Assembly (NCBI RefSeq): GCF_900114255.1
Contig: NZ_FOSL01000033.1
Location: forward strand, 1-33,255
Source: Neomesorhizobium albiziae
GTDB taxonomy: Bacteria > Pseudomonadota > Alphaproteobacteria > Rhizobiales > Rhizobiaceae
Length of the DNA: 33,255 nucleotides
Reading direction: 5' to 3'
Part shown: in pieces, positions 25,709 to 33,255 of the stretch
How positions within the stretch are numbered: the first letter of the stretch is position 1
How the letters are laid out: each line of letters begins with the position of its first letter
Made by a program: the position numbers and the translations under genes
Notes under the pieces: model-generated
Databases searched by the model: none
Seen by the model: the letters and a program-made list of their open reading frames with translations, nothing else
Told to the model about the DNA's origin: nothing

Positions 25709-26722
25709 ATGCTGGAAAAATTCGAACGCTACCCGCTCACCTTTGGACCCACACCCATCGAAAAGCTCGGCCGCCTCGGCAAGCATCTTGAGGGAAAGGT
25801 GGAAATCTACGCCAAACGCGAGGACTGCAACTCCGGTCTCGCGTTCGGCGGAAACAAGCTCCGCAAGCTCGAATACATCATCCCCGACGCGATCGCGTCA
25901 AATGCCGATACGCTTGTGTCCATTGGTGGCGTGCAGTCCAATCACACGCGAATGGTCGCCGCGGTGGCAGCCAAGATCGGCATGAAATGCCTCCTGGTCC
26001 AGGAGAACTGGGTGCTGCATGAGGACGCCGTCTACGACCGGGTCGGCAACATTCTCCTGAGCCGCATCATGGGAGCAGAGGTGCGCCTGGTCGACGAAGG
26101 ATTTGACATCGGTATCCGCCGCAGTTGGGAACAGGCGCTCGATGAGGTCAAGTCGAGAGGCGGCAGGCCCTATGCCATACCAGCTGGGGCTTCCGTTCAC
26201 AAATATGGCGGCCTCGGCTACGTGGGGTTCGCGGAGGAGGTGCGCGCTCAGGAGAAACAGCTTGGGTTTGCCTTCGACTACATCGTCGTTTGCACGGTCA
26301 CGGGTTCAACGCATGCCGGCATGCTCGTCGGATTCGCCAAGGACGGCCGACAGCGTAACGTGATCGGTATCGATGCCTCCGCCACCCCCGCCCAAACCAA
26401 GGCGCAGGTGCTAAACATTGCCCAACATACTGCGAAGCTCGTCGATCTTGGCACGGAAATCGTCGAGGAGGACGTGGTGTTGTTGGAGGAGTACGCGTAC
26501 CCGTGTTACGGAATTCCATCCGAAGAAACGAAGGCGGCCATCCGCCTGTGCGCGCGGCTCGAGGGTATCATTACTGATCCCGTCTACGAGGGCAAATCGA
26601 TGCAAGGGATGGTTGACCTTGTCCAGAAAGGCTTCTTTCCAGAGGGATCGAGGGTCCTCTACGCGCATCTCGGCGGCGCGCCAGCGATCAACGGTTACAG
26701 CTACACCTTTCGCAACGGCTGA
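25709..26722 (+). CDS. acdS: 1-aminocyclopropane-1-carboxylate deaminase
   Basis: A 337-residue PLP enzyme (fold type II) that converts ACC, the ethylene precursor, to 2-oxobutyrate and ammonia, lowering host ethylene and favouring nodulation. The PLP lysine is K50 in [12 protein letters not shown], with the substrate-binding [15 protein letters not shown]. The diagnostic [13 protein letters not shown] carries the Tyr-Glu pair that separates true ACC deaminase from D-cysteine desulfhydrase; the block YAHLGGAPA carries the conserved Leu. The length is standard. The start follows CTGGAGAC. In Mesorhizobium acdS is NifA-dependent and lies near nif genes; here it lies just downstream of the nif cluster, though a NifA site is not evident. 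Confidence 0.96.
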   Translation: MLEKFERYPLTFGPTPIEKLGRLGKHLEGKVEIYAKREDCNSGLAFGGNKLRKLEYIIPDAIASNADTLVSIGGVQSNHTRMVAAVAAKIGMKCLLVQENWVLHEDAVYDRVGNILLSRIMGAEVRLVDEGFDIGIRRSWEQALDEVKSRGGRPYAIPAGASVHKYGGLGYVGFAEEVRAQEKQLGFAFDYIVVCTVTGSTHAGMLVGFAKDGRQRNVIGIDASATPAQTKAQVLNIAQHTAKLVDLGTEIVEEDVVLLEEYAYPCYGIPSEETKAAIRLCARLEGIITDPVYEGKSMQGMVDLVQKGFFPEGSRVLYAHLGGAPAINGYSYTFRNG

Positions 26723-26756
26723 CGCTCGACAGATTGCGACGTTCGTGCCGTGCCGG

Positions 26757-26893
26757 CGATGCGCTTGACTCTCACAGAGGGAGGTATCCAGGATCGCGTC
26801 AACGCCGCAGTCGAGCAGAGCCTGGAGATTTTCCGCCAGCGCATTGACCAGGTCGGTGTCGCCGAGCCGAGCATCCAGCGCGTCGGGGCAGCA
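26757..26893 (+). pseudogene. SecD fragment
   Basis: A forward frame reads RLTLTEGGIQDRVNAAVEQS, then LEIFRQRIDQVGVAEPSIQR and VGA. This is the conserved segment of the periplasmic domain of the SecD translocase subunit. Only about 45 residues remain, with no flanking SecD sequence, so it is a stray gene fragment. Confidence 0.65.
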
Positions 26894-27160
26894 GGTGATA
26901 CTCGCCGGTCTCGGCGTGGGGCTTCGCTTCAGCAATGGACTTGACGCGCGCCCTGACGAGTCGGCGCTGGGAGCCGATGGTCGGTTTCTTTACCGAGAGA
27001 TGAACTTCCGTGTCCGATCTCCGGAACCGGGACAGGCGCCTTTCCTGCGAACTGGGAGCCCTGCCTGACAGCGCCCTGCCGCACCGCGGCACGTCAGCGC
27101 ATCAAACTCGTCCCCCGTTCACAAAGTAGACTCCTTGGGGTACTGGGAGTGCAGAGTAAT
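26894..27160. other. Unassigned stretch before the que operon
   Basis: A reverse frame contains VKKPTIGSQRRLVRARVKSI followed by AEAKPHAETGEYHLL, which may be a fragment of some gene, but I do not recognise it. The promoter for queCDE must lie here or just upstream of the riboswitch; no clear -35/-10 pair stands out. Confidence 0.25.
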
Positions 27161-27193
27161 CTCCGGTCGCAGCCTACCCGGTTAAAACAAGGA
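27161..27193 (+). promoter_or_regulatory. preQ1-I riboswitch, translational type
   Basis: The leader of queC matches the preQ1-I (type II) aptamer. The P1 stem is CCGG (27163-27166) paired with CCGG (27178-27181). The loop starts TCGCAG (27167-27172), and C27177 directly before the 3-prime arm sits where the ligand-reading cytosine lies. The A-rich tail is TTAAAACAAGG (27182-27192). Loop TCGCAG and tail CAAGG are identical to the Thermoanaerobacter aptamer as I recall it. The last bases of the tail form the Shine-Dalgarno AAGGA, eight bases before the queC ATG, so ligand binding should hide the ribosome site. Confidence 0.83.
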
Positions 27194-27201
27194 CCCCAAC
27201 G

Positions 27202-27903
27202 ATGAAGACTCTCGTCATCTGCTCCGGCGGATTGGACTCCGTTTCCCTTGCTCACAAGGTGGCAGCGGAGCACGAGCTCGCCGGTCTGCTATCTTTCGAT
27301 TACGGCCAACGGCACAGGAAGGAATTGAGCTTCGCCGCCCTTTGCGCGGAGCGACTGAACGTCCCGCACCGGATCATCGACATCCGCGAAATCGGGCGCG
27401 GCCTTTCCGGCTCCGCGCTGACCGACAATGTGGACGTGCCGGACGGGCACTACGCCGAAGACACGATGAAGGTCACAGTGGTGCCGAACCGGAACGCCAT
27501 CATGTTGGCAATCGCCTTCGGCCTTGCCGCTGCGCACAAGGCCGACGCGGTGGCAACGGCCGTGCATGGTGGGGATCATTTCATCTATCCCGATTGCCGT
27601 CCTGCCTTCATCGACGCTTTCCAGATGATGCAAGACCGCGCGCTCGAGGGCTACGCGAAGATCCGCCTATACGCTCCTTATGTGAACCTCACGAAGGCGG
27701 ACATCGTTGCGGACGGGACAACATACGGAGTGCCGTTTGCGGAGACCTGGTCATGCTACAGGGGCGGCGAGCGTCACTGCGGGCGGTGCGGAACGTGCGT
27801 CGAGCGGCGCGAGGCGTTTCATCTCACGGGGCACCCGGACCCCACCGACTACGAGGACTCCGACTTCTGGCTCGATGCGCTGCGGAGGAGGAGGAGGGCG
27901 TAA
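27202..27903 (+). CDS. queC: 7-cyano-7-deazaguanine (preQ0) synthase QueC
   Basis: A 233-residue ATP-dependent enzyme that turns 7-carboxy-7-deazaguanine plus ammonia into preQ0, the precursor of queuosine in tRNA. The PP-loop SGGLDS is at residues 8-13, followed by LLSFDYGQRHRKEL and the NRNAIMLAIAFGLAAAHKAD helix. The Zn-binding cluster is SCYRGGERHCGRCGTC near the C-terminus, then VERREAF. It opens a queCDE operon: the stop overlaps the queD start (TAATG). Its ribosome-binding site is part of the preQ1 riboswitch. Confidence 0.97.
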   Translation: MKTLVICSGGLDSVSLAHKVAAEHELAGLLSFDYGQRHRKELSFAALCAERLNVPHRIIDIREIGRGLSGSALTDNVDVPDGHYAEDTMKVTVVPNRNAIMLAIAFGLAAAHKADAVATAVHGGDHFIYPDCRPAFIDAFQMMQDRALEGYAKIRLYAPYVNLTKADIVADGTTYGVPFAETWSCYRGGERHCGRCGTCVERREAFHLTGHPDPTDYEDSDFWLDALRRRRRA

Positions 27904-28259
27904 TGTTCCGCATCACCAAGGAATTCCACTTCTCAGCCTCGCATCAGCTTACCTCATTACCGCCCGACCACCAGTGTGCGCGCCTGCACGGGCATAACTA
28001 TATCGTCGAAGTAGAGCTTGCGGCGAAGGAAATGAACGGGCACGGCTTCGTGCGCGACTATCACGATCTGGCGCCGCTCAAACGCTATATCGACGAGAGC
28101 TTCGATCACCGACATCTCAACGACGTGCTGGGGCATGAGCAAGTCACGGCGGAATACCTGGCCAGACATTTCTATGAATGGTGCAAGGCACGCCTGCCCG
28201 AAACCTCGGCCGTGCGGGTGAGCGAAACGCCAAAGACCTGGGCGGAATACCGGCCATGA
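27903..28259 (+). CDS. queD: 6-carboxy-5,6,7,8-tetrahydropterin synthase QueD
   Basis: A 118-residue protein of the PTPS-like family that converts dihydroneopterin triphosphate to 6-carboxytetrahydropterin, step two of deazapurine synthesis. Zn ligands are His14 (FSASHQL), His29 and His31 (ARLHGHNY). The catalytic Cys25 (HQCARLHGH) and the FDHRHLND motif follow, with a conserved Glu in [13 protein letters not shown]. It is coupled to queC (one-base overlap) and to queE (ATGA overlap). The length is normal. Confidence 0.95.
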   Translation: MFRITKEFHFSASHQLTSLPPDHQCARLHGHNYIVEVELAAKEMNGHGFVRDYHDLAPLKRYIDESFDHRHLNDVLGHEQVTAEYLARHFYEWCKARLPETSAVRVSETPKTWAEYRP

Positions 28260-28990
28260 CCGGTACGCATCCCGCAATCCGCGTGAGCGAGATTTTCGGG
28301 CCGACGATCCAGGGCGAGGGCGTGCTTATCGGTTTGCCGACCGTCTTTGTCAGAACCGGCGGGTGCGACTATCGCTGTTCCTGGTGCGACAGCCTGCATG
28401 CGGTGGACAATCAATTCCGCCATGAATGGGAGATGATGCCCATCGACGCGGTGTGGCAAACCGTCGTTGCGCTTTCTGGTGGCCGCCCGATGATGGTGTC
28501 GCTGTCAGGCGGCAATCCGGCCATTCAGCCGCTCGGTGCGCTCATCGAGCGAGGTCATGATGAAGGCTACCGTTTTGCGCTGGAAACCCAAGGTTCCGTG
28601 GTCAGGGACTGGTTTGCCGACCTTGACGTGCTGGTCCTCAGCCCAAAGCCTCCGTCAAGCGAAATGACGACCGATTGGGCCGCTGTCCAGGCGTGCGTCC
28701 AAGCGGCGCAGGAGAAGCCGCAAATCGTGCTCAAGCTCGTTGTTTTCGACGAGAGTGACTACGCCTACGCGAAAGACGCCGCCGCGCGATTTCCGCGACT
28801 TCCGGTCTATCTGCAGCCCGGCAATCACACGCCGCCACGCCCTGGCAATGAAGACGCGTCTGTCGACCTGGGCGGAATAATGAAACGCATGGAGTGGCTG
28901 GTTGAAAGGGTGACCAGCGACAGGTGGTTCGAAGCCCGCGTGCTGCCGCAGCTGCACGTTCTGCTCTGGGGCAACAAGAGGGGTGTCTAG
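28256..28990 (+). CDS. queE: 7-carboxy-7-deazaguanine synthase QueE
   Basis: A 244-residue radical SAM enzyme that rearranges 6-carboxytetrahydropterin to 7-carboxy-7-deazaguanine. The N-terminal signature [20 protein letters not shown] is followed by the Cx3Cx2C cluster motif ([12 protein letters not shown]). Then come [18 protein letters not shown] (SAM binding), ALETQGSV and [14 protein letters not shown]. The ATG at 28256 overlaps the queD stop and keeps the conserved N-terminus; the track beginning further upstream would overlap queD heavily. Last gene of the operon. No folE, queF or tgt gene follows. Confidence 0.95.
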   Translation: MTGTHPAIRVSEIFGPTIQGEGVLIGLPTVFVRTGGCDYRCSWCDSLHAVDNQFRHEWEMMPIDAVWQTVVALSGGRPMMVSLSGGNPAIQPLGALIERGHDEGYRFALETQGSVVRDWFADLDVLVLSPKPPSSEMTTDWAAVQACVQAAQEKPQIVLKLVVFDESDYAYAKDAAARFPRLPVYLQPGNHTPPRPGNEDASVDLGGIMKRMEWLVERVTSDRWFEARVLPQLHVLLWGNKRGV

Positions 28991-29347
28991 CCCGCGCCTT
29001 ACTGTTCGGCGGCGATGATCGTGCCGACGTCTTTGTGGGGACAGGAGTTCGGCAAACGGCCAAGGTGCCGGTTGTGATCGAGACTGATAAACCGCGGCGG
29101 CGTTATTGCGCGAGCGAGGCTGCCCTTCCTCGGCCTTGTCGCCTTGGGATTTGATGAGGCCGGTCCTGATGGACGAGAGCGATGAGCCTGGCTCATTCCA
29201 GGCGAAGTCGGTGACGGTGGCGTGCGAAGGCTGAGGATGAGCATCAAGCGTCCTCTCCACCGTCATCTGCATGACATTGCGTTCTGCGATGGTTGCTGAC
29301 AGCGACCTCTTCACGCAATTGAGCCATTCAAAAAATTGGAGGGATTG
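28991..29347. other. Gap after queE
   Basis: Reverse frames here (for example VMQMTVERTLDAHPQPSHAT, then VTDFAWNEPGSSLSSIRTGL) may be former coding sequence, but I recognise no family and see no start signals. No RNA gene or clear promoter for the DUF982 gene is apparent. Confidence 0.3.
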
Positions 29348-29650
29348 ATGAACGCCACCACATTCAGCAGCCCCGTTTTGGTGAAGGACGGGAATTACAT
29401 TGTGCGAGAAATTGTCAGCGTCGATGGCGCAATTGATTTTCTCGAAGAATGGCCCGAAAGCCGTCGAGATTTGATCCATGAGACTGCACTCAAAGCGTGC
29501 TATGACGCGCACGACGGCCACAAGCCGGTTAGCGTGGCACGCAACGCGTTTATCGGTTTCGGCAAGCGGGCCAGCATACTGGAAGACCCGGCTTCTGTAA
29601 TATCTTGGATCGCACCCTCCGAATCGGGCAGCGGAATGGTAGCGAGGTAG
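29348..29650 (+). CDS. DUF982 family small protein
   Basis: A 100-residue protein. The core IVREIVSVDGAIDFLEEWPE, then RRDLIHETALKACYDAHDGH and VARNAFIGFGKRASIL, follows the DUF982 pattern of a short strand, an acidic WP motif and two helices. This family is expanded in rhizobial accessory replicons and has no known function. The ATG at 29348 is well supported by GGAGGG five bases upstream. It stands alone among gene fragments, so it is probably transcribed by itself. Confidence 0.75.
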   Translation: MNATTFSSPVLVKDGNYIVREIVSVDGAIDFLEEWPESRRDLIHETALKACYDAHDGHKPVSVARNAFIGFGKRASILEDPASVISWIAPSESGSGMVAR

Positions 29651-29799
29651 GCTCAATTCGACCAGCGGTGCCCCATCCGGTCGAAAATCAGCGAAACAGG
29701 GCACCCGCGGCGGACAAACTGTCCCGATCTGTAAATATCCGACGCCGGCAAACTTAGCCGAGGTGTTTTCTGGTGCTACAGGGAGTTGGGTGAGGAAAA

Positions 29800-29990
29800 G
29801 GGATGCAAATCGACGCTGTCTTCGGCGCCGAGGGACGCCGCAAGTCCACCCTGGGCAAGCGTGCCGGAGGCTTCGCATCCTAGTGGCGCGCTGGACAGCA
29901 AGACGGCCGGTTCGGGCGCGAGATAAAGCGCGGTCATGAGGCCGGCAACGTCGGCGCCGACCGGAGGAGATGGATCAGCTACGGCGATGC
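29800..29990 (-). pseudogene. NadB (L-aspartate oxidase) N-terminal fragment
   Basis: The reverse frame reads GADVAGLMTALYLAPEPAVL, then LSSAPLGCEASGTLAQGGLA and ASLGAEDSVDLH. This is the FAD-binding start of L-aspartate oxidase (GAGVAG-type fingerprint, then GGLAAS), with Gly replaced in the fingerprint. The rest of the gene is missing, so it cannot work. It is fused in frame behind a nucleotide-sugar dehydrogenase fragment. Confidence 0.65.
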
Positions 29991-30039
29991 GAGGCTGAAT
30001 CCCTTCGTTGGTCGGCGATGGAATGGCGCGATCGACTGG

Positions 30040-30330
30040 GGTCGCATTGACGACGAAGCGGAGATCGGGTTCGCGATTCTTGCTGAGGGGCGTTGGCACA
30101 CAGATGATGACGACGCCCGTCTCGACGATTCTCGAGAAGTCCATCGTGGCTTGAAACGCTGCCTCAACGCTGGAACTGATCGTGGCTTCGCCCAGGTACT
30201 CGATATAAGGGCGCCCGTTTTTGAGCGTGATTTCTCGTCAATGCCGAAGTCCAATACCTTAAAGCCTACATCGACGAAGCGGAGGCCAGCGACAAGCCTA
30301 AACAAACGAAGCCGACTACGACGACCGTCG
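30040..30330 (-). pseudogene. Nucleotide-sugar dehydrogenase N-terminal fragment
   Basis: The reverse strand reads VDVGFKVLDFGIDEKS and, after frame changes, the block MDFSRIVETGVVIICVPTPL with SKNREPDLRFVVNA. The sequence VICVPTPL-x-KNREPDL is typical of UDP/GDP-sugar dehydrogenases such as WbpA-like enzymes. Only the first about 100 residues remain and they are frameshifted. It may derive from a surface-polysaccharide locus. Confidence 0.65.
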
Positions 30331-30466
30331 CCGTCGTGTTCCTCGCGACCAGGGCGTACTTGATAGTAAGAAGTCCGCGCTCCGGTGATCGGCTTTCGAT
30401 GAGGAGACTGGTCTAGATGTGCGCAAAGTTAGCTGACGAGAACTTCCGACGGACCAGCTCACAAGA

Positions 30467-31420
30467 TCATAACGAGGCTGGTCGAACAGCAATGGTGCTT
30501 CCGTAGATGTCTATCATCTGACGGAGACCGTCGCGTAGTTCGATCCGTGGCCGCCAACCAAGTGCTGTCAGGCGGCTCGAATCCATGAGCTTTCGCGGCG
30601 TGCCGTCCGGCTTGGAGCGATCGAAGTCAAATTCTCCTTGCCATCCGGACAGTTCCGCCACCAACTGGTGGAGGCCAAGAACCGATATCTCCTGGCCGCT
30701 GCCGACATTGATCGGCCCGGCTTCATCGTAGCGCTCCATCAGAAAGACGAGTGCGTCGGCAAGGTCGTCGACATGCATGAATTCGCGCAACGGCGACCCG
30801 CTACCCCATATCGTGACGCGATTTCTCCCGGCACTCCGTGCGTCCACGATCTTTCGAATCGTCGCGGCCATCACATGGCCCGCAAGCGGGTCGAAATTGT
30901 CATTCGGCCCGTACAGGTTTGTCGGCATAGTCGAGATGAAGCTACGCCCGAACTGCTGACGGTAAGCGTCGCACAGCATCACTCCGGCGATCTTGGCAAT
31001 CGCGTACCACTGGTTCGTCGGCTCCAGCGGCGCGGTCATCAGCGAGCTTTCCTGGATCGGTTGTGCCGCAAATTTGGGGTAAATGCAGGACGAGCCGAGC
31101 AGCATGAACTTCTCGACGCACGCCTCGAATGCGGCCGCGATCGTAGAGAGCTCGATCGCGAGATTGTCCTGGAGGAAGTCGACTGGACGTTCGTTGTTGG
31201 CCAGAATTCCCCCGACCTTGGCGGCAGCCATGAAAACCAGGTCAGGACGTTGTGTCCGGACCCAGGCGGTCGTCGCTGCGCGATCGGTCAGGTCGAGATC
31301 ACGACTGTCCGCCGTGAGGATCTTTACCTCGGGCAAGCCGGACAGCCGGCGCACCAGTGCAGACCCAACCATGCCGCGATGGCCGGCGACCCAAATGCGT
31401 TTGCCCTCCAGCGAAATCAT
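30467..31420 (-). CDS. nolK: GDP-L-fucose synthase
   Basis: A 317-residue short-chain dehydrogenase that epimerises and reduces GDP-4-keto-6-deoxymannose to GDP-L-fucose with NADPH. The nucleotide-binding GHRGMVGSAL lies at about 13-22, followed by FMAAAKVGGILANNERP. The catalytic set is SSCIYPKF (Ser) and WYAIAKIAG (Tyr-x3-Lys); PTNLYGPNDNFDP and GSGSPLREFMHVDDLADA complete the family signature. It follows the GDP-mannose dehydratase gene by 12 bp. With the nod box upstream, its product most likely feeds fucosylation of Nod factor (nolK) rather than general polysaccharide. The fucosyltransferase NodZ is not in the window. Confidence 0.93.
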   Translation of the reverse strand: MISLEGKRIWVAGHRGMVGSALVRRLSGLPEVKILTADSRDLDLTDRAATTAWVRTQRPDLVFMAAAKVGGILANNERPVDFLQDNLAIELSTIAAAFEACVEKFMLLGSSCIYPKFAAQPIQESSLMTAPLEPTNQWYAIAKIAGVMLCDAYRQQFGRSFISTMPTNLYGPNDNFDPLAGHVMAATIRKIVDARSAGRNRVTIWGSGSPLREFMHVDDLADALVFLMERYDEAGPINVGSGQEISVLGLHQLVAELSGWQGEFDFDRSKPDGTPRKLMDSSRLTALGWRPRIELRDGLRQMIDIYGSTIAVRPASL

Positions 31421-31432
31421 TATCTTTTCACG

Positions 31433-32494
31433 TTAATCGAGCGTGATTCCGTAGGCGCGGCAATCGGCCTCGACCATTTCCGAGACGAGCTCATCGAAAG
31501 TGGTCTTTGGCTTCCAACCGAGCTTGGTGGCCGCCTTAGAGGCGTCGCCGATCAGCAGGTCAACCTCGGTCGGACGGAAATAACGCTTGTCGATACGGAT
31601 CAGCGCCTGGTTACTCCTGCGTTCGCGGCCCACCTCGTCAACGCCTTCGCCCTCCCAGACGATCTCCTTCTCGACTCGCCTAAAGGCAGCCTCGACAAAG
31701 CTGCGGACCGAATGCGTCTCGCCGGTCGCGAGCATAAAATCGTCAGGCTCGTGGTGCTGCAGGATGCGCCACATGCCCTCAACATAGTCGCGCGCCGAGC
31801 CCCAGTCGCGCTTTGCCTCCAGGTTTCCGAGATAGAGGCAGTCCTGTTTGCCGGCCATAATCGCAGCAACTGCACGGGTCACCTTGCGCGTGATGAAAGT
31901 TTCGCCGCGCGTCGGTCCTTCGTGATTGAACAGAATCCCGTTGCTGGCGTAGAGCCCGTATGCCTCCCGGTAGTTCACCGTGATCCAATAGGCGTAGAGC
32001 TTCGCCACCGCATACGGCGAGCGTGGATAAAACGGAGTAGTCTCCACCTGCGGGACATTCTGGACCAAACCGAAGAGTTCGGATGTGGAGGCCTGGTAGA
32101 ACCGCGTTTTGTCCTCGAGGCGAAGAATGCGGATCGCTTCCAGCAACCGCAGCGTGCCGAGTGCATCGGCGTTGGCCGTATATTCGGGGGTCTCGAAAGA
32201 GACTTGCACGTGGCTTTGCGCAGCGAGATTGTAGATTTCGTCGGGCTGCGTGTCCTGCAGGAGACGGATCAAGTTCGTCGCATCCGTCATGTCCCCGTAA
32301 TGGAGGACCATGTCGGGATGGTCCTCATGCGGGTCTTGATAGAGATGGTCGATACGCTGGGTATTCCCGACCAGCGAGGCCCGCCGCTTCAGGCCATGCA
32401 CCATGTAGCCCTTCGAAAGCAGCAGTTCGGCAAGCAACGCGCCGTCCTGGCCAGTGATACCTGTAATGAATGCCGTACGCCGGGGTGAACTCAT
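31433..32494 (-). CDS. noeL: GDP-mannose 4,6-dehydratase
   Basis: A 353-residue NAD(P)-dependent dehydratase making GDP-4-keto-6-deoxy-D-mannose. Visible are [20 protein letters not shown] (9-28), [20 protein letters not shown], the region [20 protein letters not shown], the catalytic STSELFG and [12 protein letters not shown] (Tyr-x3-Lys), [20 protein letters not shown] and [20 protein letters not shown]. Its length is normal. It is the first gene of a noeL-nolK operon whose nod box lies 276 bp upstream, so NodD plus host flavonoids should induce it. The gene is otherwise indistinguishable from housekeeping gmd; the noeL name rests on the nod box. Confidence 0.93.
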   Translation of the reverse strand: MSSPRRTAFITGITGQDGALLAELLLSKGYMVHGLKRRASLVGNTQRIDHLYQDPHEDHPDMVLHYGDMTDATNLIRLLQDTQPDEIYNLAAQSHVQVSFETPEYTANADALGTLRLLEAIRILRLEDKTRFYQASTSELFGLVQNVPQVETTPFYPRSPYAVAKLYAYWITVNYREAYGLYASNGILFNHEGPTRGETFITRKVTRAVAAIMAGKQDCLYLGNLEAKRDWGSARDYVEGMWRILQHHEPDDFMLATGETHSVRSFVEAAFRRVEKEIVWEGEGVDEVGRERRSNQALIRIDKRYFRPTEVDLLIGDASKAATKLGWKPKTTFDELVSEMVEADCRAYGITLD

Positions 32495-32770
32495 TCCTGA
32501 TATTTCCGTGATGAAGCGCTGTTGACAGGAGCGGTCAGCGTCAGGTGCAAATGCTTTCTGTACGCTGCGCTATAAACGCAATGCAATCTTCGCTGTATGC
32601 ACCGGCTTAGCTGGTATTTGTGCCTCGAGTGATGGTAAGAAAGCGAGCGGACTACATCGAGTGTGGTGTGCCGTTGGCGTCAGATCTAGAAGGACTTCGC
32701 CCCCATCGTCCCTACGACTAGAGAGCTCCTGTAAACGTCGCCTCCCGAGTGACGTTTTTTCATGTCCGCC

Positions 32771-32819
32771 ATTCTTCGTAAAATCGATTGTTTTGATGGA
32801 ACGCATCCACACGATGGAT
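32771..32819 (-). promoter_or_regulatory. nod box upstream of noeL-nolK
   Basis: Read on the reverse strand this begins ATCCATCGTGTGGATG (the ATC-N9-GAT half site), continues CATCAAAACAATCGATTTTA and ends near CGAAGAAT. This matches the roughly 49-bp nod box consensus at nearly all conserved positions. NodD binds such sites and activates transcription with flavonoids. The orientation points to noeL, leaving a leader of about 276 bp. Confidence 0.93.
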
Positions 32820-33238
32820 ACAGTGTTATCGACTAAATGGGGGTTTCAGAGCCTTCGAACGCAGACTCCAAATAACTCAGCGCAATCCGCGTGGCGCTGA
32901 GAGCCCGTCCCGAAATTTCGGAGCTTGGCTTTGCTGGCAGACGCTCATGGTTGTGACGGACGTGGCTTAAGGATTGATGTGATTCGGACGCTTAATCCCA
33001 GGCGACCATGAAGTCTGGGACCGCTTCGGAAAATTTGTATCACATCTTTCCGTATCCTGCCAAATCGAGAAACAGCCGTTTTGCTGTGATTATGTCATTG
33101 TAGTTCAATGTGTTAGTGGGTTCGTGTGAATCTACATCCACACCAACATGGGCTCAATTTTGGATCGCGCCAAGGGGGTTGAGCAGCTGGCGCGGTCGTG
33201 ATTCCAACGGGTGTCGAAGCCTGATTGGAGAGACCTGA
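32820..33238. other. Gap at right end
   Basis: No credible gene is seen. A perfect 12-bp palindrome CCGAAATTTCGG lies at 32910-32921, within GAGCCCGTCCCGAAATTTCG. It could be an end of an insertion sequence or a binding site. The region otherwise shows only short frames. Confidence 0.3.
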
Positions 33239-33255
33239 TGTGGACGCCAGCTACT
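33239..33255 (+). CDS. Possible IS5-family transposase start, cut by window edge
   Basis: An ATG preceded by GGAGAG opens a frame MWTPA. Rhizobial IS5-family transposases often start with MWTP or MWTE. Only five codons are visible, so this is a weak call. Confidence 0.25.

Noticed and set aside
28655-29878. Reverse open frame of 407 codons across queE, the gap and the DUF982 gene
   Set aside because: It covers recognised genes on the other strand and has no family motif.
30638-32488. Forward open frame of 616 codons opposite noeL and nolK
   Set aside because: Mirror of two well-supported enzymes; composition is that of an antisense frame.
32570-32812. Reverse 80-codon frame between the nod box and noeL
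   Set aside because: It begins inside the nod box and has no recognisable sequence; more likely untranslated leader.

Overview
The window comes from a nodulating, nitrogen-fixing alphaproteobacterium of the Rhizobiales. The evidence is a nifHDKENX cluster with nif-specific ferredoxin, a nod box ahead of Nod-factor fucosylation genes (noeL, nolK), acdS, a SyrA/ExoX-type exopolysaccharide regulator and high-GC codon use. A symbiosis plasmid or symbiosis island of the Sinorhizobium/Ensifer-Mesorhizobium type fits best. The genus cannot be fixed from this sequence alone.

Layout. (1) 1-4860: a CUT1-type ABC transporter (reverse strand) faces a LysR regulator, a class I aminotransferase and a PEP mutase-superfamily enzyme with phosphonopyruvate hydrolase hallmarks. 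Together these look like an L-phosphonoalanine (pal-type) catabolic locus. (2) 4871-12030: behind a transposase remnant lies an accessory, defence-like island. It holds a frameshifted membrane-anchored gene, a DUF6119/TIGR04141 protein, an AbiE toxin-antitoxin pair whose toxin carries extra WYL-like and zinc-finger-like regions, and a two-gene unit of a small PD-(D/E)XK nuclease plus an unknown protein. (3) 12041-13760: decayed DNA with an IS4-type transposase, an MvaI/BcnI-type restriction enzyme and a LigD fragment. (4) 13762-25310: the nif cluster, starting with a NifA site and a sigma-54 promoter. nifH, nifD, nifK and nifE are separated by strong hairpins. nifN, nifX and a DUF269 gene follow. 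Next comes an inserted block (winged-helix regulator, universal stress protein, USP fragment) bounded by a second, dead copy of the DUF269 gene. After that come DUF683, fdxB and a small exopolysaccharide regulator. (5) 25709-26722: acdS. (6) 27161-28990: a preQ1-I riboswitch and queCDE. (7) 28991-30330: a DUF982 gene and gene fragments. (8) 30467-32819 (reverse strand): nod box, noeL, nolK. (9) The right edge may enter an IS5-family element.

How they work together. The nif genes encode nitrogenase, its cofactor scaffold (NifEN), accessory proteins and an electron carrier, under NifA/RpoN control. noeL and nolK supply GDP-fucose for fucosylated Nod factors under NodD control. AcdS lowers host ethylene. 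The small membrane protein may tune exopolysaccharide. The queCDE trio makes preQ0 and is feedback-controlled by its riboswitch. The defence-like block and the many gene fragments and IS remnants show a mobile, often rearranged replicon region. The most unusual items are the AbiEii fusion protein, the nuclease/partner pair beside it, the degenerate-receiver regulator inserted in the nif cluster by a segmental duplication, and the preQ1 riboswitch.
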